A DNA stretch of 64,000 nucleotides from positions 12,885,812-12,949,811 of the forward strand of contig CM055745.1 of the NCBI GenBank assembly GCA_029465975.1, written 5' to 3'. Of the stretch, positions 47,701-59,900 are shown piece after piece; positions within the stretch are counted from its first letter, which is position 1; the number at the start of each line of letters is the position of its first letter. This stretch comes from Dallia pectoralis. Taxonomy: Eukaryota; Chordata; Actinopteri; Esociformes; Umbridae. A program made the position numbers and the translations under genes. The notes beneath the pieces were generated by a model, which made no database searches, was not told the DNA's origin, and was given only the letters and a program-made list of their open reading frames with translations.

Positions 47701-48371
47701 GCCTATATCGAATCATTAAAATCTCAAGCACATTGATATTTGCCCAGTTAATTAAGACAGTAACATAAATGTTGTACATTAGAGAATAAGTGACTTCCAA
47801 CAATTATTTAAACCATTCCATAAAGCAGCAACAAATATGCTTCAACTTGCTACCCAATCTTTAGTAATCAATAACAGTGACCACGACTTCACATTCCACT
47901 ACATGCCCATGTAGATGCGTACGAGGGACTTAAGGGACGACATGTGTAATAAAATTACCGCTAATAATCAAGATTTTTTTATTTAACTTCTGAGGCCTAC
48001 TGTAAATCAACCGCACGAACGTAATTGTTGCTGACTTAATAGCGCATCCTCGCAAGGATGTAATTAGTTAAATACAGAAGCGCTATACGCGCATTTATAT
48101 TGAATGCACAGTCGTTAGCCAGCTAGCTTGTTTAACTGAAGACAGTTAAAAGCTGGTGAAGCGTAGCGGAAAGCTAGCTGGATGCTAAATGGTGGCATGT
48201 TCAAATTGAAATATTATTACAGTTGGGACTATTTAGATGGTTAAACTTCGGTGTAATGTGTTCATCGTGTATTCATAGTTCACCAACTGTAAATACACCT
48301 AATTGTGAATGCCAGAAGAACCGTAATTATGGTCAAAACAAATCTTACCCAGGAGCGTGCATACGACCCAT
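44709..48371 (-). CDS. rps13: Ribosomal protein S13 (uS15), complete, 6 coding exons
   Basis: Exons 48371-48349, 47530-47482, 46469-46391, 46155-45986, 45260-45160 and 44742-44709 join to 152 codons (151 residues plus stop), exactly the length of human RPS13. The product is the cytosolic 40S subunit protein uS15, which sits near the 18S rRNA platform and intersubunit bridges. Visible blocks: [73 protein letters not shown], ending ASALVA. Every junction is GT-AG and phase-consistent. Introns carry no large arrays. Position between ppp1r15 and pik3c2a agrees with the human RPS13-PIK3C2A linkage. Confidence 0.98.
45160..45260 (-). CDS. rps13: rps13 exon 5
   Basis: Acceptor ttttctag. Encodes [20 protein letters not shown] through APNWK plus TA of a Tyr codon. 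Donor gtacgt. Reading through the donor would give a stop directly after NWK, so the intron must be removed for the full C-terminus. Confidence 0.96.
45986..46155 (-). CDS. rps13: rps13 exon 4
   Basis: Acceptor ccatccag. Encodes [19 protein letters not shown] through HLERNRK. Donor gtgaac. It carries most of the rRNA-binding uS15 fold. Confidence 0.97.
46391..46469 (-). CDS. rps13: rps13 exon 3
   Basis: Acceptor ttgtttcag. Encodes [20 protein letters not shown] and LTPSQI. Donor gtacga. Confidence 0.96.
46885..47075. repeat. Second copy of the hairpin-forming dispersed repeat (rps13 intron 2)
   Basis: Contains tttataaatagggtctgatt and cctatataaacttatttcaa, matching the right arm of 43530-43682. 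It continues into atcacatgtttaaagtacag, matching (inverted) the left flank of that hairpin at 43440-43520. Divergence is about 10-15% by eye. Confidence 0.75.
47482..47530 (-). CDS. rps13: rps13 exon 2
   Basis: Acceptor tttttacag. Encodes (G)[16 protein letters not shown]. Donor gtaagt. Confidence 0.96.
48349..48371 (-). CDS. rps13: rps13 exon 1 coding part
   Basis: Encodes MGRMHAP plus two bases of a Gly codon, donor gtaaga. The ATG context is gccatcATGG. A very short first coding exon is normal for ribosomal protein genes. Confidence 0.96.
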
Positions 48372-48484
48372 GATGGCGATTGAGGAAAAGAGAACGACCA
48401 CGAGCCAGACAGGAACATTTAACGCATGCGCGGTGGGGGTTTAACGCCTGCGCATTGAAGGTTTAACGCCTGCGCGGTGGAGGT
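48372..48484 (-). promoter_or_regulatory. rps13: rps13 promoter: 5'TOP start plus triple 22-bp repeat with NRF1-like sites
   Basis: The likely transcript start is the C at about 48392, opening CTCTTTTCC, a 5' terminal oligopyrimidine tract that would place translation under mTOR/LARP1 control as for other ribosomal protein mRNAs. Just upstream, 48419-48440, 48441-48462 and 48463-48484 are three tandem 22-mers beginning ttaacgcMtgcgc. Each has a GCGC-containing NRF1-like half-site and the first has a full gcatgcgc. No TATA box. Confidence 0.65.
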
Positions 48485-49450
48485 CTTCTTCTTCTGATGG
48501 TGATTGGCATCCAGCACTATTGGTGCATTACCGCCACCTACTGGGTCGGAGTGTGGCCCGACCCAGGAAGGGTCTATATATCGTGGCAGGTCGAACTTTT
48601 CAGCAAAGTTTGCCCACCCCTGGTTTAAGTGCTTCCTGACAAACATGTTTTCTCAAAGAAATACAAAAATACATATTTTAAATCTGTGACTAACCACACC
48701 CTACACACAATATAATTTAAACTCAACTTTATTAGCCCTTTTACTCTCAAACCCATTCTTAATCTCATCCCTGCTCCATTCACAGTGACCAAAGTGCCTC
48801 AACATAGATCAGTTAGATGCCCCCCAATATGTGTGCTGTTTATAAGTCTGTACCCGACCCTCAGTTCAGATACCACAGATTCCTCCGCTCTGCTTCTAGC
48901 TGCCCTCTTTCCATCCCCAACTACACCCTGCACTCGGAGTGAGCTGAAAATGCAGCAACAATCCTTAAAATGCCCCTAAGGTTCAGTAACAACCTTTTTG
49001 TGTTTTTTATGAATGCTTGGGGAATGTACCTCAGTAGGAGTGGTACAAGTAAACAGTATGCTATTATTTGTTAAGTACATTCAATGAGTAAATGCACATA
49101 TCTATTCTTTGGGGGGCAGCTACACAGAAATACATAATAAAAGCCTTTATTATTTATTTCTATGGGCAGCTATGTTTTGATTCAGATTAAACATGCATTT
49201 TCCTGCAAATTATGTAGGGTGATTTGGGATCTAACTTCGGTCGTCCAGAACGGAAGGGCATCTAGTAAATCGGACGGTTGTACACATTGGTTGGGATGTG
49301 GTCAATATTTCACCAGAGAACATAAGAGCGGAGGAACTATTTGCCACATAGATGTTCTACAAGATGAGCTCAATTAAAGTCATTAACATCACTTACATTA
49401 ACCCTTTCCCTAACAAATTGAAATACAATAAAATGGTCACAAACTTTGTT
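48485..49450. other. Intergenic rps13-pik3c2a, with a probable dispersed repeat
   Basis: 48485-48620 (cttcttcttctgatggtgat, then ggtgcattaccgccacctac) resembles a dispersed fish repeat that I cannot place firmly. The remainder shows nothing recognisable. Confidence 0.4.
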
Positions 49451-50749
49451 CAAAAACATTTAATTTGCTGTAGGACAGAAGAATTACAGTACATAGCGAT
49501 TCATTCGGGTTAAGGTAAACCAATTAAGAATAAATAACTGGCCATGTTAATACAAATGTAGCATTTCTTACAGTCATTAAAAGAGGACACTTTATAGTAT
49601 GAGCGATGCTTATTCTAATGGTCTTTTTTGATGTTCTCTTTAAAACCCATCCAGATTAAGTCAATACTTACTAATCATTAGATTTATATTCATCTCAGAG
49701 GAAGCAGCATAGCTCTTGTGCACGAGGGCTTTCCCTTTGTAATCCACATGGCACTAGGTCACAGATCTAGTAGAATCAGTTTACCCTGCCCCCGATTTCA
49801 ATAGGAGGTAAATTATAAATGGCCTAGGATCAGATATGACATGCAACTTTCTTATCCACCATTGAAAATCCCAAAGAGTGTGCAGTGAAAGGGAGTCAAG
49901 TAATTACCATTAAAAATACATGGTAGTATGTGTGCATTCTAATGGAAGCAGACTGGTTGAACACTTTCAAGCTATAGCCCAGAAACCCATTCACACCGGA
50001 AGAACTGCTGACATTTACAGAATCCATTTTTAATTCAATTGGGACATTGTGGCCGTTGTAGAAAATGTACTGGGATAAGGCAGGGAGGGTAAAACAGATT
50101 GGGAACACAAACCAGGCATCCTGTTTGGATCCCATTTGGGTGAGTGGTTTGCCATCATCATCATCATCGTTGTCAGTTCTTTTGGCACATGATTGGGAAA
50201 CACAACATCACAAGTCTGGTTGGTGACAGAAACGGGCCCAGACGTTCTCAGCTAGCTTAGCAGAAAAATCGGACGCGTTCTATTGGTCTACGTAGAAAAA
50301 TGTAAAAGAGCCACTTTCTTAAAAAATAAATGTGTCGATCTATATAAACTCTTCTGAAAGAAAGCCAATTTGGTCCTCTAATTTCAAAATGTACAAAACA
50401 TTACATCTCATGTTATAGTTTAGAAATAAGTGAACATCGTTTGCTACAGTGAGACAACAACCTTGATAAGTAAGAGAGACACTGCCCACTCAACACCTAC
50501 ATAACATATCCTATCCATCAGGCATTTGTGCAGATCTGTGAAAGTTTGATATTACAACCATATTGCTTATACATATTTGTTATTTGGGATCAACACTGAT
50601 TGCCTAAGGGGGTAAGGAGCTGGTTCTGTACACATCCATACTGGGATCGACAAGAACTTGAAAAAGGGATGTCGAGTTTCCAGGCATCCAATGTTCGGGG
50701 TAAAGCCTGGTCCGTGGCTCTTCAGTGAGTCGCTCACGTGCGGAGTTGT
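49451..50749 (-). other. pik3c2a: Probable pik3c2a 3' UTR
   Basis: The minus-strand region following the pik3c2a stop is unique and non-coding. An ATTAAA (+ tttaat, about 49459) could end it; further AATAAA candidates lie near 49148-49160. The exact end cannot be read from sequence. Confidence 0.45.
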
Positions 50750-50932
50750 CTAGAAGTATGGCACTGCGGTCAGCTTGTACCATTTTACTGTCTCCTTGCT
50801 GAGGTCAAAGTCTTTGAGTTTGAGCGTGACTCCGCCCAGGTAGCAGTTCTCTCTCAGTGACTCTCCACTGAGCACGCTCAGTTGCAGCTCACGCAGCCCC
50901 AGGGTCTCTTTGCTGTAGCCACTGTACACCAG
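50750..50932 (-). CDS. pik3c2a: pik3c2a last exon: C2 domain end and stop
   Basis: Encodes LVYSGYSKETLGLRELQLSV through DLSKETVKWYKLTAVPYF and TAG at 50750-50752. Confidence 0.97.
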   Translation of the reverse strand: MVYSGYSKETLGLRELQLSVLSGESLRENCYLGGVTLKLKDFDLSKETVKWYKLTAVPYF

Positions 50933-53900
50933 CTGAGGAAAAGGTAGTCATAGCAGTTAGCAGCCGTTACCACTGACCTCACAAGGCACTGACCTCACAA
51001 GGCACTGACCTCACAAGGCACTGACCTCACAAGGCACTGACCTCACAAGGCACTGACCTCACAAGGCACTGACCTCACAAGGCACTGACCTCACAAGGCA
51101 CTGACTTCATAGCGCACTGACTTCATAGCGCACTGACTTCATAGCGCACTGACTTCATAGCGCACTGACTTCATAGCGCACTGACCTCATAGCGCACTGA
51201 CCTCATAGCGCACTGACCTCATAGCGCACTGACCTCACGCACTGACCTCATAGCGCGCACTGACCTCATAGCGCACTGACCTCATAGCGCACTGACCTCA
51301 TAGCGCACTGACCTCATAGCGCACTGACCTCATAGCGCACTGACCTCATAGCGCACTGACCTCACAAGGCACTGACCTCACAAGGCACTGACCTCACAAG
51401 GCACTGACCTCACAAGGCACTGACTTCATAGCGCACTGACTTCATAGCGCACTGACTTCATAGCGCACTGACTTCATAGCGCACTGACTTCATAGCGCAC
51501 TGACTTCACATACCATCTCGTTAAAAGTTGGATTCCTGGTCTTCCTCGAAATCTTTGTTTTGCGCTTGGAGGTTTTGTTGGGGTCTGGGAGAAGATAGGT
51601 TTTCACATAAGGGTTGGGGTCCGTCCCATCCTCAGATGCCTGTGGGCGGGCAAACAGAACATGGGCATCACGGTCAGTGATGGTCATGAACACAATTCAA
51701 TGCCTTTCATAAGGACCAACTCATGTGCCAACAAGCGGTTGTTAAGCTACGTGGGTGAAAGAATCGTATGGAATCGTATAGAATCGTATGGAATCACTCA
51801 CCAGGTCTCGGATGTGCATGACCATGATGAAGAGCGTGTTGTTCCTGTACGACACAGAAAGCTTCACCTCGCCCTCCACCCGGCCCGAGGTGGGACTCAG
51901 CGGCGGCGTCTCTGCCAAACAAATCATGCCAATTAAAAACGGTGTCCGTGACGTCGGCCGTTCGTGGAGCGAGTCGGACATAGATTTACCTGGTTTAGCC
52001 GTCACCTCGAGGCCTTCCGTCTTGTCGTCTCTCGCAATCGGATGGAAGAACGTATAAACAAGGTCACACTGAGGAAGACAGACAGTAGTCAGAGACCAGA
52101 GGGAGTATTCGGCTTAAATTAACGCAAAAGAAAATTGAGAAAAAAGTGAATACTGAGTTGAATTTGACTCAATTGTCATCTGATACAAATAAACAGAAGG
52201 ATATTTTGTATAACATTAATACATGTTGTTTTCTTGAAATAATTGCTAATTGTTTTGTGTTTATAGCTATTTTTACATTTCAAACACACATTTCTCTCAT
52301 ATATGCAAATTATTGCAATGAACGGCGCCAGTAAAGCTCCAGCATTAACTGGTTGGTATTGTCAGGGTGGATGATGTTCATGTGTTAGGTTTCACAACCC
52401 TGTGTACCTGTGTGACCCCTGTGTCAGTACCTGTGTGACCCTGTGTCAGTACCTGTGTGACCCTGTGTCAGTACCTGTGTGACCCTGTGTCAGTACCTGT
52501 GTGACCCCTGTGTCAGTACCTGTGTGACCCCTGTGTCAGTACCTGTGTGACCCTGTGTCAGTACCTGTGTGACCCCTGTGTCAGTACCTGTGTGACCCTG
52601 TGTCAGTACCTGTGTGACCCTGTGTCAGTACCTGTGTGACCCTGTGTCAGTACCTGTGTGACCCTGTGTCAGTACCTGTGTGACCCCTGTGTCAGTACCT
52701 GTGTGACCCCTGTGTCAGTACCTGTGTGACCCCTGTGTCAGTACCTGTGTGACCCTGTGTCAGTACCTGTGTGACCCTGTGTCAGTACCTGTGTGACCCT
52801 GTGTCAGTACCTGTGTGACCCTGTGTCAGTACCTGTGTGACCCTGTGTCAGTACCTGTGTGACCCTGTGTCAGTACCTGTGTGACCCTGTGTCAGTACCT
52901 GTGTGACCCTGTGTCAGTACCTGTGTGACCCTGTGTCAGTACCTGTGTGACCCTGTGTCAGTACCTGTGTGACCCTGTGTCAGTACCTGTGTGACCCTGT
53001 GTCAGTACCTGTGTGACCCTGTGTCAGTACCTGTGTGACCCTGTGTTAGTACCTGTGTGACCCTGTGTCAGTACCTGTGTGACCCTGTGTCAGTACCTGT
53101 GTGACCCTGTGTCAATACCTGTGTGACCCTGTGTCAATACCTGTGTGACCTCTGTCAGTACCTGTGTGACCCTGTGTCAGTAACTGTGTGACCTCTGTGT
53201 CAGTAACTGTGTGACCTCTGTGTCAGTACCTGTGTGACCCTGTGTCAGTACCTGTGTGACCCTGTGTCAGTACCTGTGTGACCCTGTGTCAGTACCTGTG
53301 TGACCCTGTGTCAGTACCTGTGTGACCTCTGTGGAGCTCCTCATCAGGTTGTGGACGTAGCTGTTGAGCTCAATCTTCCTCTTGGCCGCCACGTCCTTTA
53401 TGTGTGTACGACCCAGAACCATCTTATTAGGAAACCTGTGGACGAGGAACGCTGATTACCGTAACACAAACAGCTTATGGGCTACGTTTCCACATAAAAC
53501 CCAAACATGGTACTGTATCTATGTAGTCAGAGGTGGTGTTTGGCTCTGTGGTCGATATGTCAACCTTCCCAAAGTATTTCTGATACGAGCGTAGCGCCAA
53601 CCAAACACCTGTTCGTAAAGTCTAAAGTATCAACACGACAATATTTGTGTTTACGTAGTTGCATAAATGTTTACCCGGGCAGTTTCCACAGAGGAAAGAG
53701 GATACACAGCTTGTTGTGCAGCTCCTGAAACTCGTCAAAAGTGCGGAAGAGGAACTGGGCTTCACTCTGACCATCACGCTTGATCTTCACCACATACGTC
53801 TACAGACAGAAGAGAAAGGTGTGTAGGACAGGGAATACGGTTCAATCACATTCCAGATCCTGTTCAGAATTCCCATCACGTTGTCATAGTAACCATACAG

Positions 53901-56900
53901 GCCTCTGGCACCCCTTTACGGAATATCCCGTCAAGGCAGCAGCACCAACGAGACCCGTGGTGGCAAAACGCATGGCAAAACGCATGGCAAAACGCAGGGC
54001 AAAACGCATCGCACGAGGGTATGTGAATGTACGGGTTGAATACTCACATAGTGCTTGTCCGGGTTGTATCTTTTCTGGAAGGAGTAGATGGAGGCGTCGT
54101 AGATGTGGCCCTCCTGCTTCAGCGTGTACGTCTTCGGGGAGAAGGACAGGATGGGCTCGTCGTTGGACGGCAGGCCAGAGAAACGCAGCTGGGCCAAGTT
54201 GTGGATGAAAAAGTTGAACTTGGTGGCCACACTGCCCAGACTGGACTCTATTAGTCTGGGGAGGAAGTGGAGGGCTTGAAAAAAATGCTCCAATAAACAG
54301 CGGAGATCTTTTGACTTTGTCTCTCTGAAGTAGGTCATGTTGTTTTGGGCGTGCCCTGGTTTCCCTCCACGCGATAATAAAAATAAACGACAATAAATTC
54401 AAGCAAACAAACCCCCAGATGCATATAATGGACTTGATAATATCCTGCAGCCCGCTGCTAGGGGTTCTGGGGTGGTACCAGACATGGGAACTGGAGTTAG
54501 AGACTTGTGAACATCTCTGGGTGGTGCCAAGCAGAATATTGGGTTCATATACATTAGGATGAAATGCATGAGAGTGGCTGAATACAGCAAGCTGTGTGTT
54601 TGCCAAATACCCAGAGCACCCGAAGCAACTTATCGGCGCTTTCAAACGGGTTATCAACTCAGAGTTGGTTATCGATATGTACAAACGCCTAATATGCGCA
54701 CCTGGTGAAGAAGATGGTGGCCTCGGCGTCGGTGGTCTGTGGCTGTAGAGAATCGTACACGTACTTCAGGTCCTGGGATCCCGTCAGCTCTGGTAGGCCC
54801 GACAAGGTCATCTGTCACAGACACACGGACGCACAAGCGTACACATCCATTTGTAAACAAGTGAAATGAGCACAGGAATGTCTGAACCTTTGTGCACACT
54901 GGAATCTGTTCTAACATCTGTTCTAACATCTGTTCTAGCTCACTGACAAATGACCCAGGAATATCTACCAGTACATGACATATCCCCTTTTCATAACTCT
55001 TCCTTCATAGAACAACAGTGACACATGTAACCTACCGATGTCCATTATTTACAGGTGACACATGTAACCTACCGATGTCCATTATTTACAGGTGACACAT
55101 GTAACCTACCGATGTCCATTATTTACAGGTGACACATCGAGGGCTTTATGTTTCAGTCGTGACATGAGCTTGTTTACAGTCTGAAGAGTCTGTAATTAAG
55201 ACCCATTCTGCTTCCCTCTACGACTCTTACGACCCTTTATGACTCTTACTCTTACGACCCTTTATGACTTTTACTCTTACGACTCATACAAGTCATCACT
55301 CATATCTCTCATGACATTTTCACAAACCTCCCAGTATCGTTGTGATGTATGACAGTCACGACAACCCTAAACACTTTAATTTGGTGAGCTTACTTTTACA
55401 TATATAGGTACACTATGGACATATTTTATTACATAATTTTATTCCATAGCCCCAAAGTGTCCTAAAATGGAAACTAAAATGTATTGATGAACGCATTTAG
55501 GCTATATTTAAACAATTCACTAAAACTATTTCAATTAAATTGTGTATATAATAAAAAACAAGCAAATTATGTCATAATTTCTAAAGCCTGACCCTACCAA
55601 TAACAGTAGGCTATACAGTGCAGTCAGTGTTGGGGGGTAACGAGTTAGAAAGTAACGGATTACAGTAACGATATTACTTTTTTTGGTAACGAAGTAAAGT
55701 AACGCATTACACTAAAATTATCGGTAACTACACTTCTTTACTAGACTATAGGAACGCACGTTCCTGCGTTACCCAAGCCATGTTTGGCTGTGTATCTGTT
55801 TATGTGGTGCGTGCATGCTGCCTGTGTGTGTGTGTTTGCCCGCAACTCGCAAGGCAACGTCCAATAGGAAAACATTCTCCCTTTACCTGGACAAGTGTTA
55901 TTCCGACATGGAATCAGAGCTCAAAATAACTTTTGAGTCCATGGATCATACGTGTCTACCACCGCGGACATTTGGTCCGCGAACAACAAAAGTTATTTAG
56001 GAATGAAGGTGCACTGGATAAACAGCATGAGTTTTAAACACGAGAAGGCTGCTCCTGCCTGCAAGAGGGTGAGAGGAAGACACACTTACGATGTCATAGT
56101 TAGTGAAATAGAACAGGCTCCTTTACAGTGAGGCTTATTTTTGTGCAGAGAGGGATATTGTTCTTTCATATGGTTTTACATGGCATTTTTTTAGTAAAGT
56201 AAGAAGTAGTTACTTTTCAAATGCAGTAACTAGTAAAGTAATCTCATTATAATTTACAGAAGTAACTAGTAACTAATTACTTTTTTTGAGTAACTACCCC
56301 AACACTGAGTACAGTAGCAAATGATCTGGGAACAGGTCATAATGATCATTACCAGTGACAAAAGGTTGAGGAACAGGCCAGAGTGTTTGCGGATGAGGTT
56401 GTAGGCCTGGGAGCACAGGTCCACGAACAGCTGGAAGCGACTGGTGGGCCTTTCCCCTCCGTTGATTACGTAGGCCATGTCAGAGGTCAACACAAACGGA
56501 GCACGGTCCCTAGAGGACAGGGTGGATGCAGATACAGAGCAAGTAAACACCTCAATAACCAGGCAACCTCTAAATATTAGAGTTCAGTCTGGTATAACAA
56601 GTCATGGATATGAGACAGACATCGTTACTGTGGAGTGGAAACCTGGTTAGCGTCAACCGTTGAGGCTAGGTGGGGTAGTGTGCTACAATAAAATGTGTTC
56701 AGTAATGTGAGGCTAGGTGGGGTAGTGTGCTACAATATAACGTGTTCAGTAATGTGAGGCTAGGTGGGGTAGTGTGCTACAATATAACGTGTTCAGTAAT
56801 GTGAGGCTATTGTGGGGTAGTGTGCTACAATAAAACGTGTTCAGTAATGTGAGGCTAGGTGGGGTAGTGTGCTACAATATAATGTGTTCAGTAATGTGAG

Positions 56901-59900
56901 GCTAGGTGGGGTAGTGTGCTACAATATAATGTGTTCAGTAATGTGAGGCTAGGTGGGGTAGTGTGCTACAATATAACGTGTTCAGTAATGTGAGGCTATT
57001 GTGGGGTAGTGTGCTACAATAAAATGTGTTCAGTAATGTGAGGCTAGGTGGGGTAGTGTGCTACAATATAATGTGTTCAGTAATGTGAGGCTAGGTGGGG
57101 TAGTGTGCTACAATATAACGAGTTTAGTAATGTGAGGCTTGGTGGGGTAGTGTGCTACAATATAATGTGTTCAGTAATGTGAGGCTAGGTGGGGTAGTGT
57201 GCTACAATATAATGTGTTCAGTAATGTGAGGCTAGGTGGGGTAGTGTGCTACAATATAACGTGTTCAGTAATGTGAGGCTAGGTGGGGTAGTGTGCTACA
57301 ATACAACGTGTTCAGTAATGTGAGGCTAGGTGGGGTAGTGTGCTACAATATAACGTGTTCAGTAATGTGAGGCTAGGTGGGGTAGTGTGCTACAATATAA
57401 CGTGTTCAGTAATGTGAGGCTATTGGGGGTAGTGTGCTACAATAAAATGTGTTCAGTAATGTGAGGCTAGGGGGGGTAGTGTGCTACAATATAACGTGTT
57501 CAGTAATGTGAGGCTAGGTGGGGTAGGGTGCCAATATAATATAATGTGTTTAGTAATGTGAGGCTAGGTGGGGTAGTGTGCTACAATATAATGTGTTCAG
57601 TAATGTGAGGCTAGGTGGGGTAGTGTGCTACAATATAATGTGTTCAGTAATGTGAGGCTAGGTGGGGTAGTGTGCTACAATATAATGTGTTCAGTAATGT
57701 GAGGCTAGGTGGGGTAGTGTGCTACAATATAATGTGTTCAGTAATGTGAGGCTAGGTGGGGTAGTGTGCTACAATATAATGAGTTTAGTAATGTGAGGCT
57801 AGGTGGGGTAGTGTGCTACAATATAATGTGTTCAGTAATGTGAGGCTAGGTGGGGTAGTGTGCTACAATATAATGTGTTCAGTAATGTGAGGCTAGGTGG
57901 GGTAGTGTGCTACAATACAACGTGTTCAGTAATGTGAGGCTATTGGGGGGTAGTGTGCTACAATACAACGTGTTCAGTAATGTGAGGCTAGGTGGGGTAG
58001 TGTGCTACAATACAACGTGTTCAGTAATGTGAGGCTAGGTGGGGTAGTGTGTGTGTTCAGTAATGTGAGGCTAGGTGGGGTATATAAATGTGTTCAGTAA
58101 TGTGAGGCTAGGTGGGGGCTAGTGTGCTACAATATAATGTGTTCAGTAATGTGAGGCTATTGTTCAGTAATGTGAGGCTAGTGTGCTACAATACATGTGT
58201 TCAGTAATGTGAGGCTAGGTGGGGTAGTGTGCTACAATATAATGTGTTCAGTAATGTGAGGCTAGGTGGGGTAGTGTGCTACAATAAAATGTGTTCAGTA
58301 ATGTGAGGCTAGGTGGGGTAGTGTGCTACAATATAATGTGTTCAGTAATGTGAGGCTAGGTGGGGTAGTGTGCTACAATAAAATGTGTTCAGTAATGTGA
58401 GGCTAGGTGGGGGGTAGTGCTACAATAAAATGTGTTCAGTAATGTGAGGCTAGGCTACAATACAACATGTTCAGTAATGTGAGGCTAGGTGGGGTAGTGT
58501 GCTACAATATAATGTGTTCAGTAATGTGAGGCTAGGTGGGGTAGTGTGCTACAATATAAAGTGTTCAGTAATGTGGTGGGGTAGTGGCTATGTGTGGGGG
58601 GGTAGTGTGCTACAATAAAATGTGTTCAGTAATGTGAGGCTATTGGGGGTAGTGTGCTACAATATAATGTGTTCAGTAATGTGAGGCTAGGTGGGGTAGT
58701 GTGCTACAATATAACGTGTTCAGTAATGTGAGGCTAGGTGGGGTAGTGTGCTACAATATAACGTGTTCAGTAATGTGAGGCTAGGTGGGGTAGTGTTCTA
58801 CAATATAATGTGTTCAGTAATGTGAGGCTAGGTGGGGTAGTGTGCTACAATATAATGTGAGGCTGTTAGTAATGTGAGGCTAGGTGGGTGAGGCTATTGT
58901 GGGGTGTGTGCTACAATATAACATGTTCAGTAATGTGAGGCTAGGTGGGGTAGTGTGCTACAATATAATGAGTTTAGTAATGTGTTCAGTAATGTGAGGC
59001 TAGGTGGGGTAGTGTGCTACAATATAATGTGTTCAGTAATGTGAGGCTAGGTGGGGTAGTGTGCTAGGTGGGGTAATAATAATGTGTTCAGTAATGTGAG
59101 GCTATTGTGGGGTAGTGTGCTACAATAAAATGTTCAGTAATGTGAGGCTAGGTGGGGTAGTGTGCTACAATATAATGTGTTCAGTAATGTGAGGCTAGGT
59201 GGGGTAGTGTGCTACAATATAACGTGTTCAGTAATGTGAGGCTAGGTAGGTGGTGTTCAGTAATGTGAGGCTAGGTGGGGTAGTGTGCCAAATATAACGT
59301 GTTCAGTAATGTGAGGCTGTTCAGTGTTCAGTAATGTGAGGCTAGGTGGGGTAGTGTGCTACAATACAACGTGTTCAGTAATGTGAGGCTAGGTGGGGTA
59401 GTGTGCTACAATACAACGTGTTCAGTAATGTGAGGCTAGGTGGGGTAGTGTGCTACAATACAACGTGTTCAGTAATGTGAGGCTAGGTGGGGTAGTGTGC
59501 TACAATATATTGTGTTCAGTAAGGCTAGCACAGCTACAGATGTGTCAGAGGTGCCGCGTCGTACCTTCTAAAGGTGCCGAACATCTGGGCGTGGCCCAGG
59601 AACTTGCCGAAGTCAATGTGGAACATGTGACCGGTGGAGCGTAGCATGATGTTGTCGTTGTGTCGGTCGCAGATGCCCAGCACGTAGGTGGCCACACAGC
59701 AGCCGGCACACGAGTAGATAAAGTTCTCTGATGCCTGGAGTCACACAGAGAGAGCGGTCACATTGATATCCTGTCCAGAGAGAGCGGTCACACTGATGTA
59801 CAGTCCAGAGAGAGCGGTCACACTGATGTACGGTCCAGAGAGAGCGGTCACACTGATGTACGGTCCAGAGAGAGCGGTCACACTGATGTCCTGTCTAGAG

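Noticed and set aside
53318..53327. Alternative donor GAG|GTCACA for the PX exon
   Set aside because: In frame, but it would remove VTQ, which aligns with VAE before CDLV in mammalian proteins, and it is a poorer donor than CAG|GTACTG.
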